From the IMG/VR virus record IMGVR_UViG_3300047470_000206, positions 1 through 35,313 of that record: DNA of 35,313 nucleotides. One strand, 5' to 3'. This DNA comes from a virus. The notes beneath the pieces were generated by a model that had not been told where the DNA came from, made no database searches, and saw nothing but the letters and a program-made list of their open reading frames with translations. The position numbers and the translations under genes are program-made. This document shows positions 20,979-27,695 of the stretch, piece after piece (positions within the stretch are counted from its first letter, which is position 1; the number at the start of each line of letters is the position of its first letter).

Positions 20979-21039
20979 GGAACTTGCTTGGAATGGGAAC
21001 TTGCCTGGCCTAGGAAAGTGGCCTGGACGGGCAAGTTCC
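20979..21039. repeat. GGAACTTGC repeats upstream of primase
   Basis: Two direct copies of GGAACTTGC (20979-20987, 20996-21004) and one inverted copy (GCAAGTTCC, 21031-21039). The second and third can pair as GGAACTTGCC/GGCAAGTTCC around a TGGCC/GGCC-type inner arm. This may be a replication-protein or regulator binding site. Confidence 0.5.
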
Positions 21040-21041
21040 GG

Positions 21042-21452
21042 TTATCGGCCGGCGCCGTGCCGCTCGTAATGCTCTTTCCAGATCTCCGGCGGAGCGTGCT
21101 CCTGGAGCAGTTGCTCCGCGTCGCGCAGCCGGTTGACGAGGCGGACGTCAGTCGCGGCGTCACGCACGTGATACGCGGCGCTGACGTTGGCCCTGACGCG
21201 CTTGACGACGGCGACGCCGAAGGGCTGGCCCGCGTTCACGGCCTCGCGGTTCGCCTGCTCGATGTACGCCGGCAGGCGGATCGTCTTCTCCGCCTTCAGC
21301 TCCGACGCGTGGAGGTAGAAGCCGTCGACGTCCCCGATGTCCTTGGAGCCCATCTGGACGTTCCGGTGAGCCGCCGGGTTGTGGGTCTCGCGCAGCCAGG
21401 TCGTCCAAGTGGACTCCCACGCTGTGCCCTTGGCCTTACTCGGATTCGTCAA
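21042..21452 (-). CDS. Holliday junction resolvase-like nuclease
   Basis: A 136-aa protein with a restriction-endonuclease-like (PD-D/ExK) pattern. E13 lies in KGTAWEST, the acidic cluster KDIGDVDG at about 37-44, and E51-L-K53 is the catalytic motif. Next comes EQANREAVNAGQPFGVAVVK (65-84), which I recall from actinophage Holliday-junction resolvases/endonucleases. Start is TTG 21450-21452 with AGGAC and a more distant GGGGAGG; other starts would lose the GTAWE motif. It sits with primase and polymerase, suiting a role in recombination or branched-DNA removal. Confidence 0.75.
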   Translation of the reverse strand: MTNPSKAKGTAWESTWTTWLRETHNPAAHRNVQMGSKDIGDVDGFYLHASELKAEKTIRLPAYIEQANREAVNAGQPFGVAVVKRVRANVSAAYHVRDAATDVRLVNRLRDAEQLLQEHAPPEIWKEHYERHGAGR

Positions 21453-21533
21453 GTCCTGTGCCGTCCTCCCCTGTTGAGGTCGTGCGGTATGCTGGCAGTA
21501 CCTGTACCCGGTCTCTCTAAGCGAGTCGGTGCA

Positions 21534-21620
21534 GTGGCTAGAACGAGAGCGATCATCGAAGTACCGGAGATCCACAAAAGGATCTCTGCCAGCCCGCCGT
21601 ATGGTCTTGTCTTGGCTTGA
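21534..21620 (+). CDS. Possible leader peptide, 28 aa
   Basis: GTG 21534 opens MARTRAIIEVPEIHKRISAS and continues to a TGA at the foot of a four-way RNA junction. The ribosome site is weak. The peptide is tightly followed by structured RNA, so it could be a regulatory leader ORF. Very tentative. Confidence 0.3.
   Translation: MARTRAIIEVPEIHKRISASPPYGLVLA
21567..21586 (+). ncRNA. Hairpin within the structured leader
   Basis: GAGATCC-ACAAAA-GGATCTC, a perfect 7-bp stem with an A-rich loop, lying 33 bases before the four-way junction. Confidence 0.5.
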
Positions 21621-21701
21621 CCTCAACGGAACTGTCCGTCGCAAGACGGCACGCAGCTTGGCGGGCGCTGCGTGTACAGGCTGTCGCCTGTCCGTTGAGG
21701 T
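21620..21701 (+). ncRNA. Four-way-junction RNA element
   Basis: An 11-bp closing stem, ACCTCAACGGA (21620-21630) with TCCGTTGAGGT (21691-21701), encloses three hairpins: CCGTC-GCAA-GACGG (21636-21649, a GNRA loop), CACGCAGC/GCTGCGTG (21650-21674) and CAGGC/GCCTG (21677-21690). The joints are 5, 0, 2 and 0 nt. The GNRA loop and outer G-U pairs favour the plus strand. It lies in the leader of the 59-aa gene and could be a regulatory RNA or riboswitch-like leader. Confidence 0.65.
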
Positions 21702-21757
21702 TGCTGCGCCCGCAGCCACCTCTTCGCAGTCGACACAGACCGGAGAGGTTGCGACCC

Positions 21758-21937
21758 ATGAGGGCCGTAGTTGGGAAGTTCGTCGGCGCTGCGCCATGGA
21801 TGGGGCTCTTTTACCTCGTCATGGCACTCGTGCTGATTCCGCTCACACTCATGATCGCGCTGCGAGGTGCGGACGCCAAGCAACGCCCCGCGATCATCAA
21901 GGCGCTAGCCGAACTCATGCCGTGGCGGCGCCGCTAG
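21758..21937 (+). CDS. Single-span membrane protein, 59 aa
   Basis: A rightward gene in a leftward region. MRAVVGKFVGAAPWMGLFYL then VMALVLIPLTLMIALRG gives one or two hydrophobic segments (residues 11-36), followed by a basic C-terminus ending RRR. ATG 21758 has GGAGAGG about 10 bases upstream. Preceded by a long structured leader. It converges with and overlaps the 80-aa gene by 4 bases. Function unknown. Confidence 0.7.
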   Translation: MRAVVGKFVGAAPWMGLFYLVMALVLIPLTLMIALRGADAKQRPAIIKALAELMPWRRR

Positions 21938-22176
21938 CCGTCGACCCGCTTCACCCAGACTTCCAGCAGAAGACTGCCCTCCTGGAAGTCGACGACCGTC
22001 ACGCCGTCGTCCTCCACCTTCAGGAGTTCGTCGCTGACGGCGACGGCGCCGCCCTCCGCCAGCAGCTCCGCCCGGACGAGCGCCCTGTGACGGTCCAGCA
22101 GCATCCGCACGAGGTCCATCGGTGCGTGCCGCGTGAACTCGTCGTAGATCTTGTCGTAGTCGTCCGGGGTGCTCAT
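21934..22176 (-). CDS. Hypothetical acidic protein, 80 aa
   Basis: MSTPDDYDKIYDEFTRHAPM, a helical N-terminus, then LLDRHRALVRAELLAEGG and a beta-rich end (VTVVDFQEGSLLLEVWVK). ATG 22176 with GAGAGG 13 bases upstream. It overlaps the convergent plus-strand gene at the stop codons. No family known. Confidence 0.68.
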   Translation of the reverse strand: MSTPDDYDKIYDEFTRHAPMDLVRMLLDRHRALVRAELLAEGGAVAVSDELLKVEDDGVTVVDFQEGSLLLEVWVKRVDG

Positions 22177-22254
22177 TGCGCGCCGTCCTCTCTGGCTTGT
22201 GGCGCCTGGCACATAGAGAGACAGCGCTCGGGCGCAGCTATTACACGACTACCC

Positions 22255-22288
22255 GTGTGACGGCTGTCACACTTAATGTGTTCGAACA
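22255..22288. promoter_or_regulatory. Two inverted repeats upstream of the 80-aa gene
   Basis: GTGTGAC-GGCT-GTCACAC (22255-22272) and the palindrome TGTTCGAACA (22279-22288). No gene lies between 22177 and 22306, and a TAAT-type sequence suited to a -10 occurs on the minus strand nearby. This is probably a promoter with operators. Confidence 0.45.
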
Positions 22289-22306
22289 AGAATCGAACAC
22301 TACCAG

Positions 22307-22636
22307 TCACGGCGCCTTCGCGGGCTGGACGTCGCCGCGGAGGATGGCGTCCGCTGTTTCGCGAGCCAGCCCCGCGAAGGGGTTGTGACTGCAGGGGCGC
22401 CGCCGGTACTCCTCTTCCCAGCGCTCCGCGTAGTCCAGGAAGGCGCCAGCCACGAGAGCGCGGATGATCTCCGGCTTCTCAAGCGGACTGCCATCAGCAG
22501 CACAAGGCGATATCGGCCCGAAGTCTGCCGTCAGCTCGTCCCGCGTGCGCGGGTACAGGGCTGAAGCTCGGAACACCTCGCTCGACGCGTCCCACTCCCA
22601 CACGTCGCCGTCTCTGTCCCTGACGTACTCAGACAC
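22307..22636 (-). CDS. Hypothetical protein, 109 aa
   Basis: Begins MSEYVRDRDGDVWEWD, a strand-rich start like other small phage proteins, then a helical part (EIIRALVAGAFLDYAERWEE) and a short Pro-containing tail. The GTG start overlaps the upstream stop by 8 bases. Last gene of a long leftward operon that begins near 24.5 kb. Function unknown. Confidence 0.7.
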   Translation of the reverse strand: MSEYVRDRDGDVWEWDASSEVFRASALYPRTRDELTADFGPISPCAADGSPLEKPEIIRALVAGAFLDYAERWEEEYRRRPCSHNPFAGLARETADAILRGDVQPAKAP

Positions 22637-22847
22637 TCGCCATCGCCCCTCCCGGGCCGCCAGCGTCGACGAGCTTCACGCCCGCCGGCTCGCCGAATTC
22701 CCCGTGCTCGATCACGCCGTCCCCGTCGAAGGATCGGAGGGTGCCGACGCGCTGCTCCGCGTCGACCTTCTCCACGTACGGGCCCCAGACCTTGCCCTCC
22801 GGGTAGTGGAAGGCGCTCACGGTCTGGACTACTCGGAAGCTGCTCAC
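22629..22847 (-). CDS. Hypothetical protein, 72 aa
   Basis: A small beta-rich protein (MSSFRVVQTVSAFHYPEGK, then LRSFDGDGVIEHGEFGEPAG). GTG start overlaps the stop of the upstream gene (GTGA). Gly-rich C-terminus. No family known. Confidence 0.7.
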   Translation of the reverse strand: MSSFRVVQTVSAFHYPEGKVWGPYVEKVDAEQRVGTLRSFDGDGVIEHGEFGEPAGVKLVDAGGPGGAMASV

Positions 22848-23269
22848 TCGCTCTCCCCCGTCTTCGAAGCGGCGTGCTCGTAGGCGCGGGTGAAGGACTC
22901 GACGTGTTCGGCGTAGTGGTCCTCCCCGTCTTCCTCGCCGCTCTCGATGCCCTTGTGGATGTCGTAGTCCAGGTCGGCCACGTAGTCGCGGAGCGCGGAG
23001 TCCAGGATCTTGGGATCGAGGACGACGGGCGGACCAACGTGCGTGGGTACCGTGCCGTCGGCCTTGCGGAGCACCACGACGTTGTAGCCCAGTTGCCCGC
23101 TCTTCGGGTGCGCGCTCTCCTGAATGCCGTACTGCGCGGAGATGTCGATCCGCATCAGGAGACCGTTCTTGCCCTGGTACGCGGTGCCGACCTTCACACG
23201 GCCGTGCGTCGTCGACGCCGACAGGATGTAGTCGCCTTCGCCGATCTCTACGCCGAATGAGTCCTTCAC
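22844..23269 (-). CDS. Hypothetical protein, 141 aa
   Basis: Start GTG 23269 overlaps the upstream stop and follows GGAGGACGTAGC. The N-terminal half is a barrel-like beta segment (VEIGEGDYILSASTTHGRVK), perhaps SH3-like. The C-terminal half is an acidic helix (ALRDYVADLDYDIHKGIESG) with several His residues. Function unknown. Confidence 0.7.
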   Translation of the reverse strand: MKDSFGVEIGEGDYILSASTTHGRVKVGTAYQGKNGLLMRIDISAQYGIQESAHPKSGQLGYNVVVLRKADGTVPTHVGPPVVLDPKILDSALRDYVADLDYDIHKGIESGEEDGEDHYAEHVESFTRAYEHAASKTGESE

Positions 23270-23553
23270 GCTACGTCCTCCCATGTCGTCTGCGCCTTCT
23301 GGATCTTGACGTCAACGACGCCCGGACGGGCCTCTCCGCAGTACTCGCGGTGGCCAGTCGCCTGCCCGCGCGCAGCCCCGATGGAGTTGTACGGCCCGTA
23401 CGCCCTCGTCAGGACCGTGTCCGACGGGATCATGCGCGGATTGTTCTCCGGGTCGTAGATCCCGCGCTCCCAATCGGGGTTCTCGACCATCACCTGACGC
23501 CGCACGACCACGCGGAACACGTCCTGATCGTCGCCAACCATGCGCCGCGCCAT
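23266..23553 (-). CDS. GPYxS-family small protein, 95 aa
   Basis: Carries AYGPYNSIGAARGQATGH (residues 51-68), a motif shared with the 112-aa gene two places upstream (RGPYQSAENARRQASRD). Start ATG 23553 shares one base with the upstream stop (TGATG) behind GGAGGAGGG. Probably a small alpha-beta fold. Function unknown. Confidence 0.72.
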   Translation of the reverse strand: MARRMVGDDQDVFRVVVRRQVMVENPDWERGIYDPENNPRMIPSDTVLTRAYGPYNSIGAARGQATGHREYCGEARPGVVDVKIQKAQTTWEDVA

Positions 23554-23762
23554 CAGCCCTCCTCCGCGAACGTCGCGTCCCACTCCGACGCCGGAAGCTC
23601 GGTGTAGGCGAGCAGTCCCGGCGCAGGCTCGCTGCGGACGAAGATCCGCAGGTTCCGGCTGTGACCCCGGGCGTAGCGGATGGCGGACCGAACGCCCTTC
23701 TTACTGTCGTGGCCCTTCAGCGGGTCACGTCGCCACGTCTCGTGACTGATCCACGGGTCCAT
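23553..23762 (-). CDS. Hypothetical protein, 69 aa
   Basis: MDPWISHETWRRDPLKGHDS, then a basic helix KKGVRSAIRYARGHSRN, a strand, and an acidic end. TGATG overlaps on both sides. Function unknown. Confidence 0.68.
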   Translation of the reverse strand: MDPWISHETWRRDPLKGHDSKKGVRSAIRYARGHSRNLRIFVRSEPAPGLLAYTELPASEWDATFAEEG

Positions 23763-24100
23763 CAGGCGCCCCAACCCTTCTCAGCGTCGCGAACGTCGAA
23801 CTGCGCCCACGCGAGCGACGTATGCTCGATGGCCACGCGGACGAGGCGCTTCACGGTCATCCGTGGGTACCCAGACCCCTTCACGTGTGCGGCGGCGTCC
23901 CGGCTTGCCTGCCGACGGGCGTTCTCCGCCGACTGGTACGGACCGCGGACGTCGGTGTGAAGCTCGTCGTCCCACTCCTCCAGGTACTGCGGGACGTCCC
24001 GGTTGTCCCTCCAGTGGTGCGCCGGGTTGCGCTTCCGCTTCTGGTACTCGACGACGGAACGCCACTGCTCCATGTCGTTCAACTTGCCGTTCGTGGCCAT
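23762..24100 (-). CDS. GPYxS-family protein, 112 aa
   Basis: N-terminal basic/tryptophan-containing helix (EQWRSVVEYQKRKRNP), acidic segment, then the shared VRGPYQSAENARRQASRDAA motif and a strand-rich end (YPRMTVKRLVRVAIEH). A paralogue of 23266-23553. ATG 24100 overlaps the upstream stop (TGATG). Function unknown. Confidence 0.72.
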   Translation of the reverse strand: MATNGKLNDMEQWRSVVEYQKRKRNPAHHWRDNRDVPQYLEEWDDELHTDVRGPYQSAENARRQASRDAAAHVKGSGYPRMTVKRLVRVAIEHTSLAWAQFDVRDAEKGWGA

Positions 24101-24297
24101 CAGCTCTCCTCTCGGTTCAGCAACGTCACGTGCGCCCCGCGGGTCCAGGCGACGCCCAGGGCGTCCCAGTAGCGGGGCCAGTCCTTGCGGGTCGTCGCGT
24201 CACGGCGGACGTAGATCAGGTCGTCACGGCCGGCTGCGCGGACGTCGCCCGTTGCGGGTGCGTTGGCGGACTCGATGACGTGGACGGAACCGGTCAT
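24100..24297 (-). CDS. Hypothetical protein, 65 aa
   Basis: A small alpha-beta protein with DDLIYVRRDATTRKDWPRYW and AHVTLLNREES. The start overlaps the upstream stop (ATGA). No recognised family. Confidence 0.65.
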   Translation of the reverse strand: MTGSVHVIESANAPATGDVRAAGRDDLIYVRRDATTRKDWPRYWDALGVAWTRGAHVTLLNREES

Positions 24298-24509
24298 TCG
24301 GCCACCGTCACGGACTCGAACGCTCCCGCTTCGTCGAAGCTGAAGTAGGCGTAGAACTCCTGGTAACCCTCCACGCCTCCGTGGTTCGCGATCAGCACGA
24401 CGTCCGCCGCCTCGTCCGGACGGGTGCTCTCCCCGAACAACTCAGCCCCGGTCGACGGCGTGACGCCGAACTCCTCCAGCAGCGCGAGCAGCTTCTCCCG
24501 TTGCGTCAT
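24294..24509 (-). CDS. Hypothetical protein, 71 aa
   Basis: MTQREKLLALLEEFGVTPST, an N-terminal helix, then a beta-rich end including DVVLIANHGGVEGYQEFYAY. First gene after a hairpin terminator, with GGAGGAGAGAGCG before its ATG. No own promoter is visible, so it may depend on read-through. Function unknown. Confidence 0.7.
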   Translation of the reverse strand: MTQREKLLALLEEFGVTPSTGAELFGESTRPDEAADVVLIANHGGVEGYQEFYAYFSFDEAGAFESVTVAE

Positions 24510-24538
24510 GTCGCTCTCCTCTCTCCTCCTACGCCGAA

Positions 24539-24567
24539 AGCCCCCGGGACCGAAGTCACCGGGGGCT
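24539..24567 (-). terminator. Intra-cluster terminator
   Basis: AGCCCCCGG (24539-24547) pairs with CCGGGGGCT (24559-24567), followed on the minus strand by TTTCG. It lies after 24580-25320. Confidence 0.75.
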
Positions 24568-24579
24568 GACGGGGGTTGC

Positions 24580-25320
24580 TCAGATCTTGCGCAGCGGGCC
24601 GTAGGTGCGCACGGCCGTCGCCAGGTCGTATCCCGACCACCCGGATTCCAGGATCGGGGGCATCTGCGCCTGAACCCGGCTGCTGTTGGCGGGGTCCCGT
24701 CGCAGCTTCCAGTGGTCGCCGTCCCGGTCGCGGTACGTGGCCGTCAGGTCGTAGGTGATGCCGTTGTACACGTGGGTGGTGGCGGACTGGTCGACCTTCT
24801 CCAGGCTCTCCGGATCGAAGTACCAGCGGTTGCCGCCGTCCGTGCGGAGCGGCGCGTCCACGGCGATCCGACCGCCGGTCAGTTCCACGACCGTGAAGAC
24901 GTCGCCCGCCGACACCCGCGCGAACTCCGCGTTGTCCCGCAGAACGCGCACCGTGTCCCCGACCTTGATGGGCTCCGGAGCGGTGATGGCCTTCAGCCGT
25001 TCGACGTTCCGGGAAGCCCCCGACCCGGTGTGCGGCCCCTCCAGGAAGGTGAAGAGGTAGATCACGTCGCCGGACGTGAAGCCGGTCACCGGGCCGCCCT
25101 CGATCTTCACGCGGTGCCCGTCGTACAGCGCCTCGTCGCCGACGGCGAAGGAGGGCAGTGCCGTCAGGTACCCCGCGCGAACCACTCGCTCCCGACCGTC
25201 CTCCTCCTTCAGGAGGAACGCCTCCCCGCTCAGGCTGACGGACTGGAACGGCCCGTACGTCAGCTCGCCCTTCCGGCGTCCGTTGTGCTCCACCTTGTCG
25301 CCGACCTTGAACTCCGTCAC
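24580..25320 (-). CDS. Multi-barrel KVGD repeat protein, 246 aa
   Basis: Related to 13020-14003. It starts MTEFKVGDKVEHNGRRKGEL and repeats the KVGD-type barrel at about residues 58 (FAVGDEALYDGHRVK) and 119 (IKVGDTVRVLRDNAEFARVS, followed by AGDVFTVVEL and a WYFDPESLEKV end that parallels WFFSLDVVEKV of the other protein). The last 60 residues differ (THVYNGITYDLTATYRDR). GTG start behind GGAGGAGAG. The shared DVFTV..W.F....EKV module shows common descent. Function unknown. Confidence 0.78.
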   Translation of the reverse strand: MTEFKVGDKVEHNGRRKGELTYGPFQSVSLSGEAFLLKEEDGRERVVRAGYLTALPSFAVGDEALYDGHRVKIEGGPVTGFTSGDVIYLFTFLEGPHTGSGASRNVERLKAITAPEPIKVGDTVRVLRDNAEFARVSAGDVFTVVELTGGRIAVDAPLRTDGGNRWYFDPESLEKVDQSATTHVYNGITYDLTATYRDRDGDHWKLRRDPANSSRVQAQMPPILESGWSGYDLATAVRTYGPLRKI

Positions 25321-25350
25321 GATCTCTCCTCCGTGTGATGCCAAGCGAAA

Positions 25351-25377
25351 GCCCCCGCGTCGTCGATGCGCGGGGGC
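25351..25377 (-). terminator. Intra-cluster terminator
   Basis: GCCCCCGCG (25351-25359) with CGCGGGGGC (25369-25377), followed on the minus strand by TTTCG. It ends 25397-25666. Confidence 0.75.
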
Positions 25378-25396
25378 CTGATGTGGTGTGGGCTGG

Positions 25397-25666
25397 TTAC
25401 TGCTCGGTGGTGTCGCCGATCACGACCGCGTGTTCTGCGCCGACGGTCCGGACGCTGATCGTCTTCCGCCCGCTGATGCCGCTCTCACGCCCCGTCGGCT
25501 TGACCTTCAGGACGGGCACCACGCGGCCGGCGCTCTTCCGGCTGCGGGTCTCCAGGACGACCGCCTCCGTCTGAGCGACGCGGTTCCCGCGCCGGGATGC
25601 GTACGTGATGACGACGCCAGGGCGGATCTCCGCTCCTGTGAAGTCAGTCAGTCGGGCTTTGGCCAT
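25397..25666 (-). CDS. Hypothetical basic protein, 89 aa
   Basis: MAKARLTDFTGAEIRPGVVI then YASRRGNRVAQTEAVVLETR: a basic, beta-rich, barrel-like protein (G-V-V-I-T-Y followed by K-V-K-P-T-G), again SH3-like. ATG 25666 with GGAGGAGAG; it overlaps the end of the methyltransferase reading frame by 23 bases. Possibly nucleic-acid binding from its charge. Unconfirmed. Confidence 0.7.
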   Translation of the reverse strand: MAKARLTDFTGAEIRPGVVITYASRRGNRVAQTEAVVLETRSRKSAGRVVPVLKVKPTGRESGISGRKTISVRTVGAEHAVVIGDTTEQ

Positions 25667-26260
25667 CCGTGCTCTCCTCCGTGTGTTCTTTCTGTGCGAG
25701 GCACCAGCGGAAAGCCCAGAAGGATTGCATCGGGACAACTCCGTTTCCGATACGGCCGATCTGCTCTTCCCGGGTAAGTCCGGGGACGTCGGTAACCCAT
25801 CCGTTCGGAAGGCCCATCAGCCATTCCGCAAACTTCGGGGCGAGCTTCACGCCCCCGCGGGGACCGAACATGATGGGAACCGGTGCCGCTGTCCCCATCA
25901 AAACTTCCCAGCGGTGTACGGCCTTTGCGAAAGGGCCCCACCATTCGGCCGGCGAGTGCGGTCCGTCCACCTCGTCGGCGTCCGGGTCCACGTCCAGGAG
26001 GAAACAGACCTCGTCCTCCAACGTCGGCCCGTGACCGCCTGCTTTCCGCTTGTCCGGGTGCTGGGCGGATCCGTTGTTCGCCAAGTTCGCCGTCGGCGTC
26101 TTGAACAGTTGCTCCGCTTTGTCCCGGGGGAAGAGGCGGGCAACTGCCGTCACGAGGTCATCCCCGCCGGATCCGTCCCGGTCGCGCTTGGCGAAGTCCG
26201 GTCCGCGGTAGCCGTCAGAGACCGTCGGGGACGGAAGGTGTGGCGACGCAAAACCATCTG
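25644..26260 (-). pseudogene. C-terminal part of a C5-cytosine methyltransferase (frame-shifted)
   Basis: This frame continues the methyltransferase that stops at 26215. After SPTVSDGYRGPDFAKRD it holds the target-recognition region and the conserved end, with IGRIGNGVVPMQ (motif X; the GN..P pattern) about 30 residues from its C-terminus. No good independent ribosome site was found near the join; the same frame is open upstream to 26537. It may be reached by a +1 frameshift, be a separate subunit, or be split by a mutation or sequencing error. Confidence 0.7.
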
Positions 26261-26715
26261 TCCCGGTGATGGGCGGCGCCGACCTCACTAGCTCGAAGAG
26301 ACGTCCATGTCGCGTCATACCCGATCTCGTGAAGCGATGCGAGGACTTCGTCTTGTCCCCGATTACGGAGTGCTGAGACGTTCTCCAGGAACGCGTATCG
26401 GGGTCGAATGATCCGAATTGCTTCGGCGACGTTGTACCAGACGCTTGACCGGTCACCCTTGATCCCCTCGCGCTTTCCCGCGTTGCTGATGTCCTGGCAG
26501 GGAAAGCCCGCCGTGATGGTGTCGACCTGTCCGACAAGGGGTGTCCACGTCTGGTACCGGATGTCGCCGATGTTCGGGGCGTCCGGGAACCGGTATGACA
26601 TCACCTTGCACGCTGCCCCGTGGACTTCGGCGACGACGGTCACCTTGTCGCCGATAAGGGCTTCTACCGCTATTCCTAGTCCGCCGTATCCGGCGCAGAG
26701 TTCAAGGATCGGCAT
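26215..26715 (-). CDS. C5-cytosine DNA methyltransferase, N-terminal catalytic part
   Basis: A 166-aa N-terminal fragment with intact catalytic motifs: motif I LCAGYGGLG (6-14, cofactor binding), motif IV GFPCQDIS (70-77, catalytic C73), motif VI ENV (111-113) and a motif VIII-like HHRDRWF (149-155). It stops at TGA (26215) in the context CTC-TGA-C, while the sequence resumes in another frame with the rest of the enzyme. Intact, the enzyme would methylate phage DNA against host restriction. ATG 26715 has GGAGGGG at the right distance; an ATG 15 bases earlier is less likely. Confidence 0.85.
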   Translation of the reverse strand: MPILELCAGYGGLGIAVEALIGDKVTVVAEVHGAACKVMSYRFPDAPNIGDIRYQTWTPLVGQVDTITAGFPCQDISNAGKREGIKGDRSSVWYNVAEAIRIIRPRYAFLENVSALRNRGQDEVLASLHEIGYDATWTSLRASEVGAAHHRDRWFCVATPSVPDGL

Positions 26716-26753
26716 ACGCCGCCCCTCCATGTGTGTGAGTAGACTCGTGAGTA

Positions 26754-26794
26754 CGCCCGGCCCCCTCCGCCCTCACTGCGGAAGGGACCGGGCG
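26754..26794 (-). terminator. Terminator with AGTGAGG loop
   Basis: CGCCCGG (26754-26760) pairs with CCGGGCG (26788-26794), with inner CCCTTCCGC-type pairing and AGTGAGG at the apex on the minus strand. It ends 26810-27550. Confidence 0.8.
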
Positions 26795-26809
26795 CATGAC
26801 TTGCGTCGG

Positions 26810-27550
26810 TCAGGCGGCCTTCGCCAGGTCCGCCGACTGCGCGGCCTCGTGGGCGCCCAGCACCTTGACGACCGGCTTGTTGTAGGCCACGTCGCGACCG
26901 GCCTTCGTGGTGTAGCTGACGTGCTCGATGGTGAGCAGCGCGCGCACCGGTCCGCCCGTGTCCTCCTCCGTCGCCCCGCCGGCCTTGTCGACGTCAGCGA
27001 TGACGGTGTGGAGCACCTTGACCAGCTCCCAGGAGCCGGAGTTGAAGCGGAAGAGGCCCAGCTCCGGGGCGTCGGCGAGCTTGAACTGAACGTCGACGCT
27101 GGGCTTCGGGCCGCGACCGGTCTTCGCCTTGTCCTTGCGGTCCTGGAGCAGCGCTGGGCAGCCGCACGGCTCACCCTTCTCGTCCTCCGGCGACAGGTAC
27201 TCCACGCCGTCGCAGTGGTGGATGAGACCGGTGTTCCCGAACAGCTTCATCGAGGCGTCGATCTTGGCCGACGACTCGATGATGATCTCGACGGAGGCCG
27301 CGTCGGTCAGGATCTCGACGTTGTCCTCCTTGTCGGTCTCCCACTCCTCCGGGGCGCCGCCGAAGAGCTGCGCGATCTTGTCCGCGACGACCGGGTCACC
27401 GGTCGTGACCCGCCACGCGTTCAGCGACTCCGGCATCTTGCCGACCAGCCGTCCGGAACGGAAGCGGCCCACGAAGTCGTCGGAGAACGTCCTCTCCTTC
27501 GGGCGGGAGTCGGGGTCGGTGTCCCACAGGCGGGTCAGGTTGTTCGCCAT
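26810..27550 (-). CDS. phiC31 gp3-like recombination directionality factor
   Basis: A 246-aa protein whose opening LTRLWDTDPDSRPKERTFSD, the segment FVGRFRSGRLVGKMPESLNA with WRVTTGDPVVADKIAQLFGG, and the later VDVQFKLADAPELGLFRF match my memory of the gp3 family. In phage phiC31, gp3 binds the serine integrase and switches it to excision. Length matches (about 245 aa). The start is ATG 27550 with AGAGGC. Transcribed from a class II promoter, with a hairpin leader. The integrase lies at the far end of the window, so both halves of the switch are under different control. Confidence 0.75.
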   Translation of the reverse strand: MANNLTRLWDTDPDSRPKERTFSDDFVGRFRSGRLVGKMPESLNAWRVTTGDPVVADKIAQLFGGAPEEWETDKEDNVEILTDAASVEIIIESSAKIDASMKLFGNTGLIHHCDGVEYLSPEDEKGEPCGCPALLQDRKDKAKTGRGPKPSVDVQFKLADAPELGLFRFNSGSWELVKVLHTVIADVDKAGGATEEDTGGPVRALLTIEHVSYTTKAGRDVAYNKPVVKVLGAHEAAQSADLAKAA

Positions 27551-27595
27551 ACGTGAATGCCTCTCGTAGGTGGCGTGTGAATTTCGGTATCAGGA

Positions 27596-27636
27596 GAGGA
27601 CGGAGCCACAGCGTGTACGCCGCGCGCTCCGTCCTC
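27596..27636 (-). promoter_or_regulatory. Leader hairpin of the directionality factor gene
   Basis: GAGGACGGAGC (27596-27606) pairs perfectly with GCTCCGTCCTC (27626-27636), placed between the class II promoter and the start codon. It may stabilise the mRNA or act as an attenuator. Confidence 0.6.
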
Positions 27637-27647
27637 CCGATGTAGTA

Positions 27648-27676
27648 GTTATGGGTATGGGGTGGCCCGATGTGAG
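27648..27676 (-). promoter_or_regulatory. Class II promoter of the directionality factor gene
   Basis: CTCACA (27671-27676), 17-base spacer, CATAAC (27648-27653), in the conserved context TACCCATAAC. Positioned about 100 bases before the start codon. Confidence 0.7.
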
Positions 27677-27695
27677 GGCCGACGTCGACCGGGTT

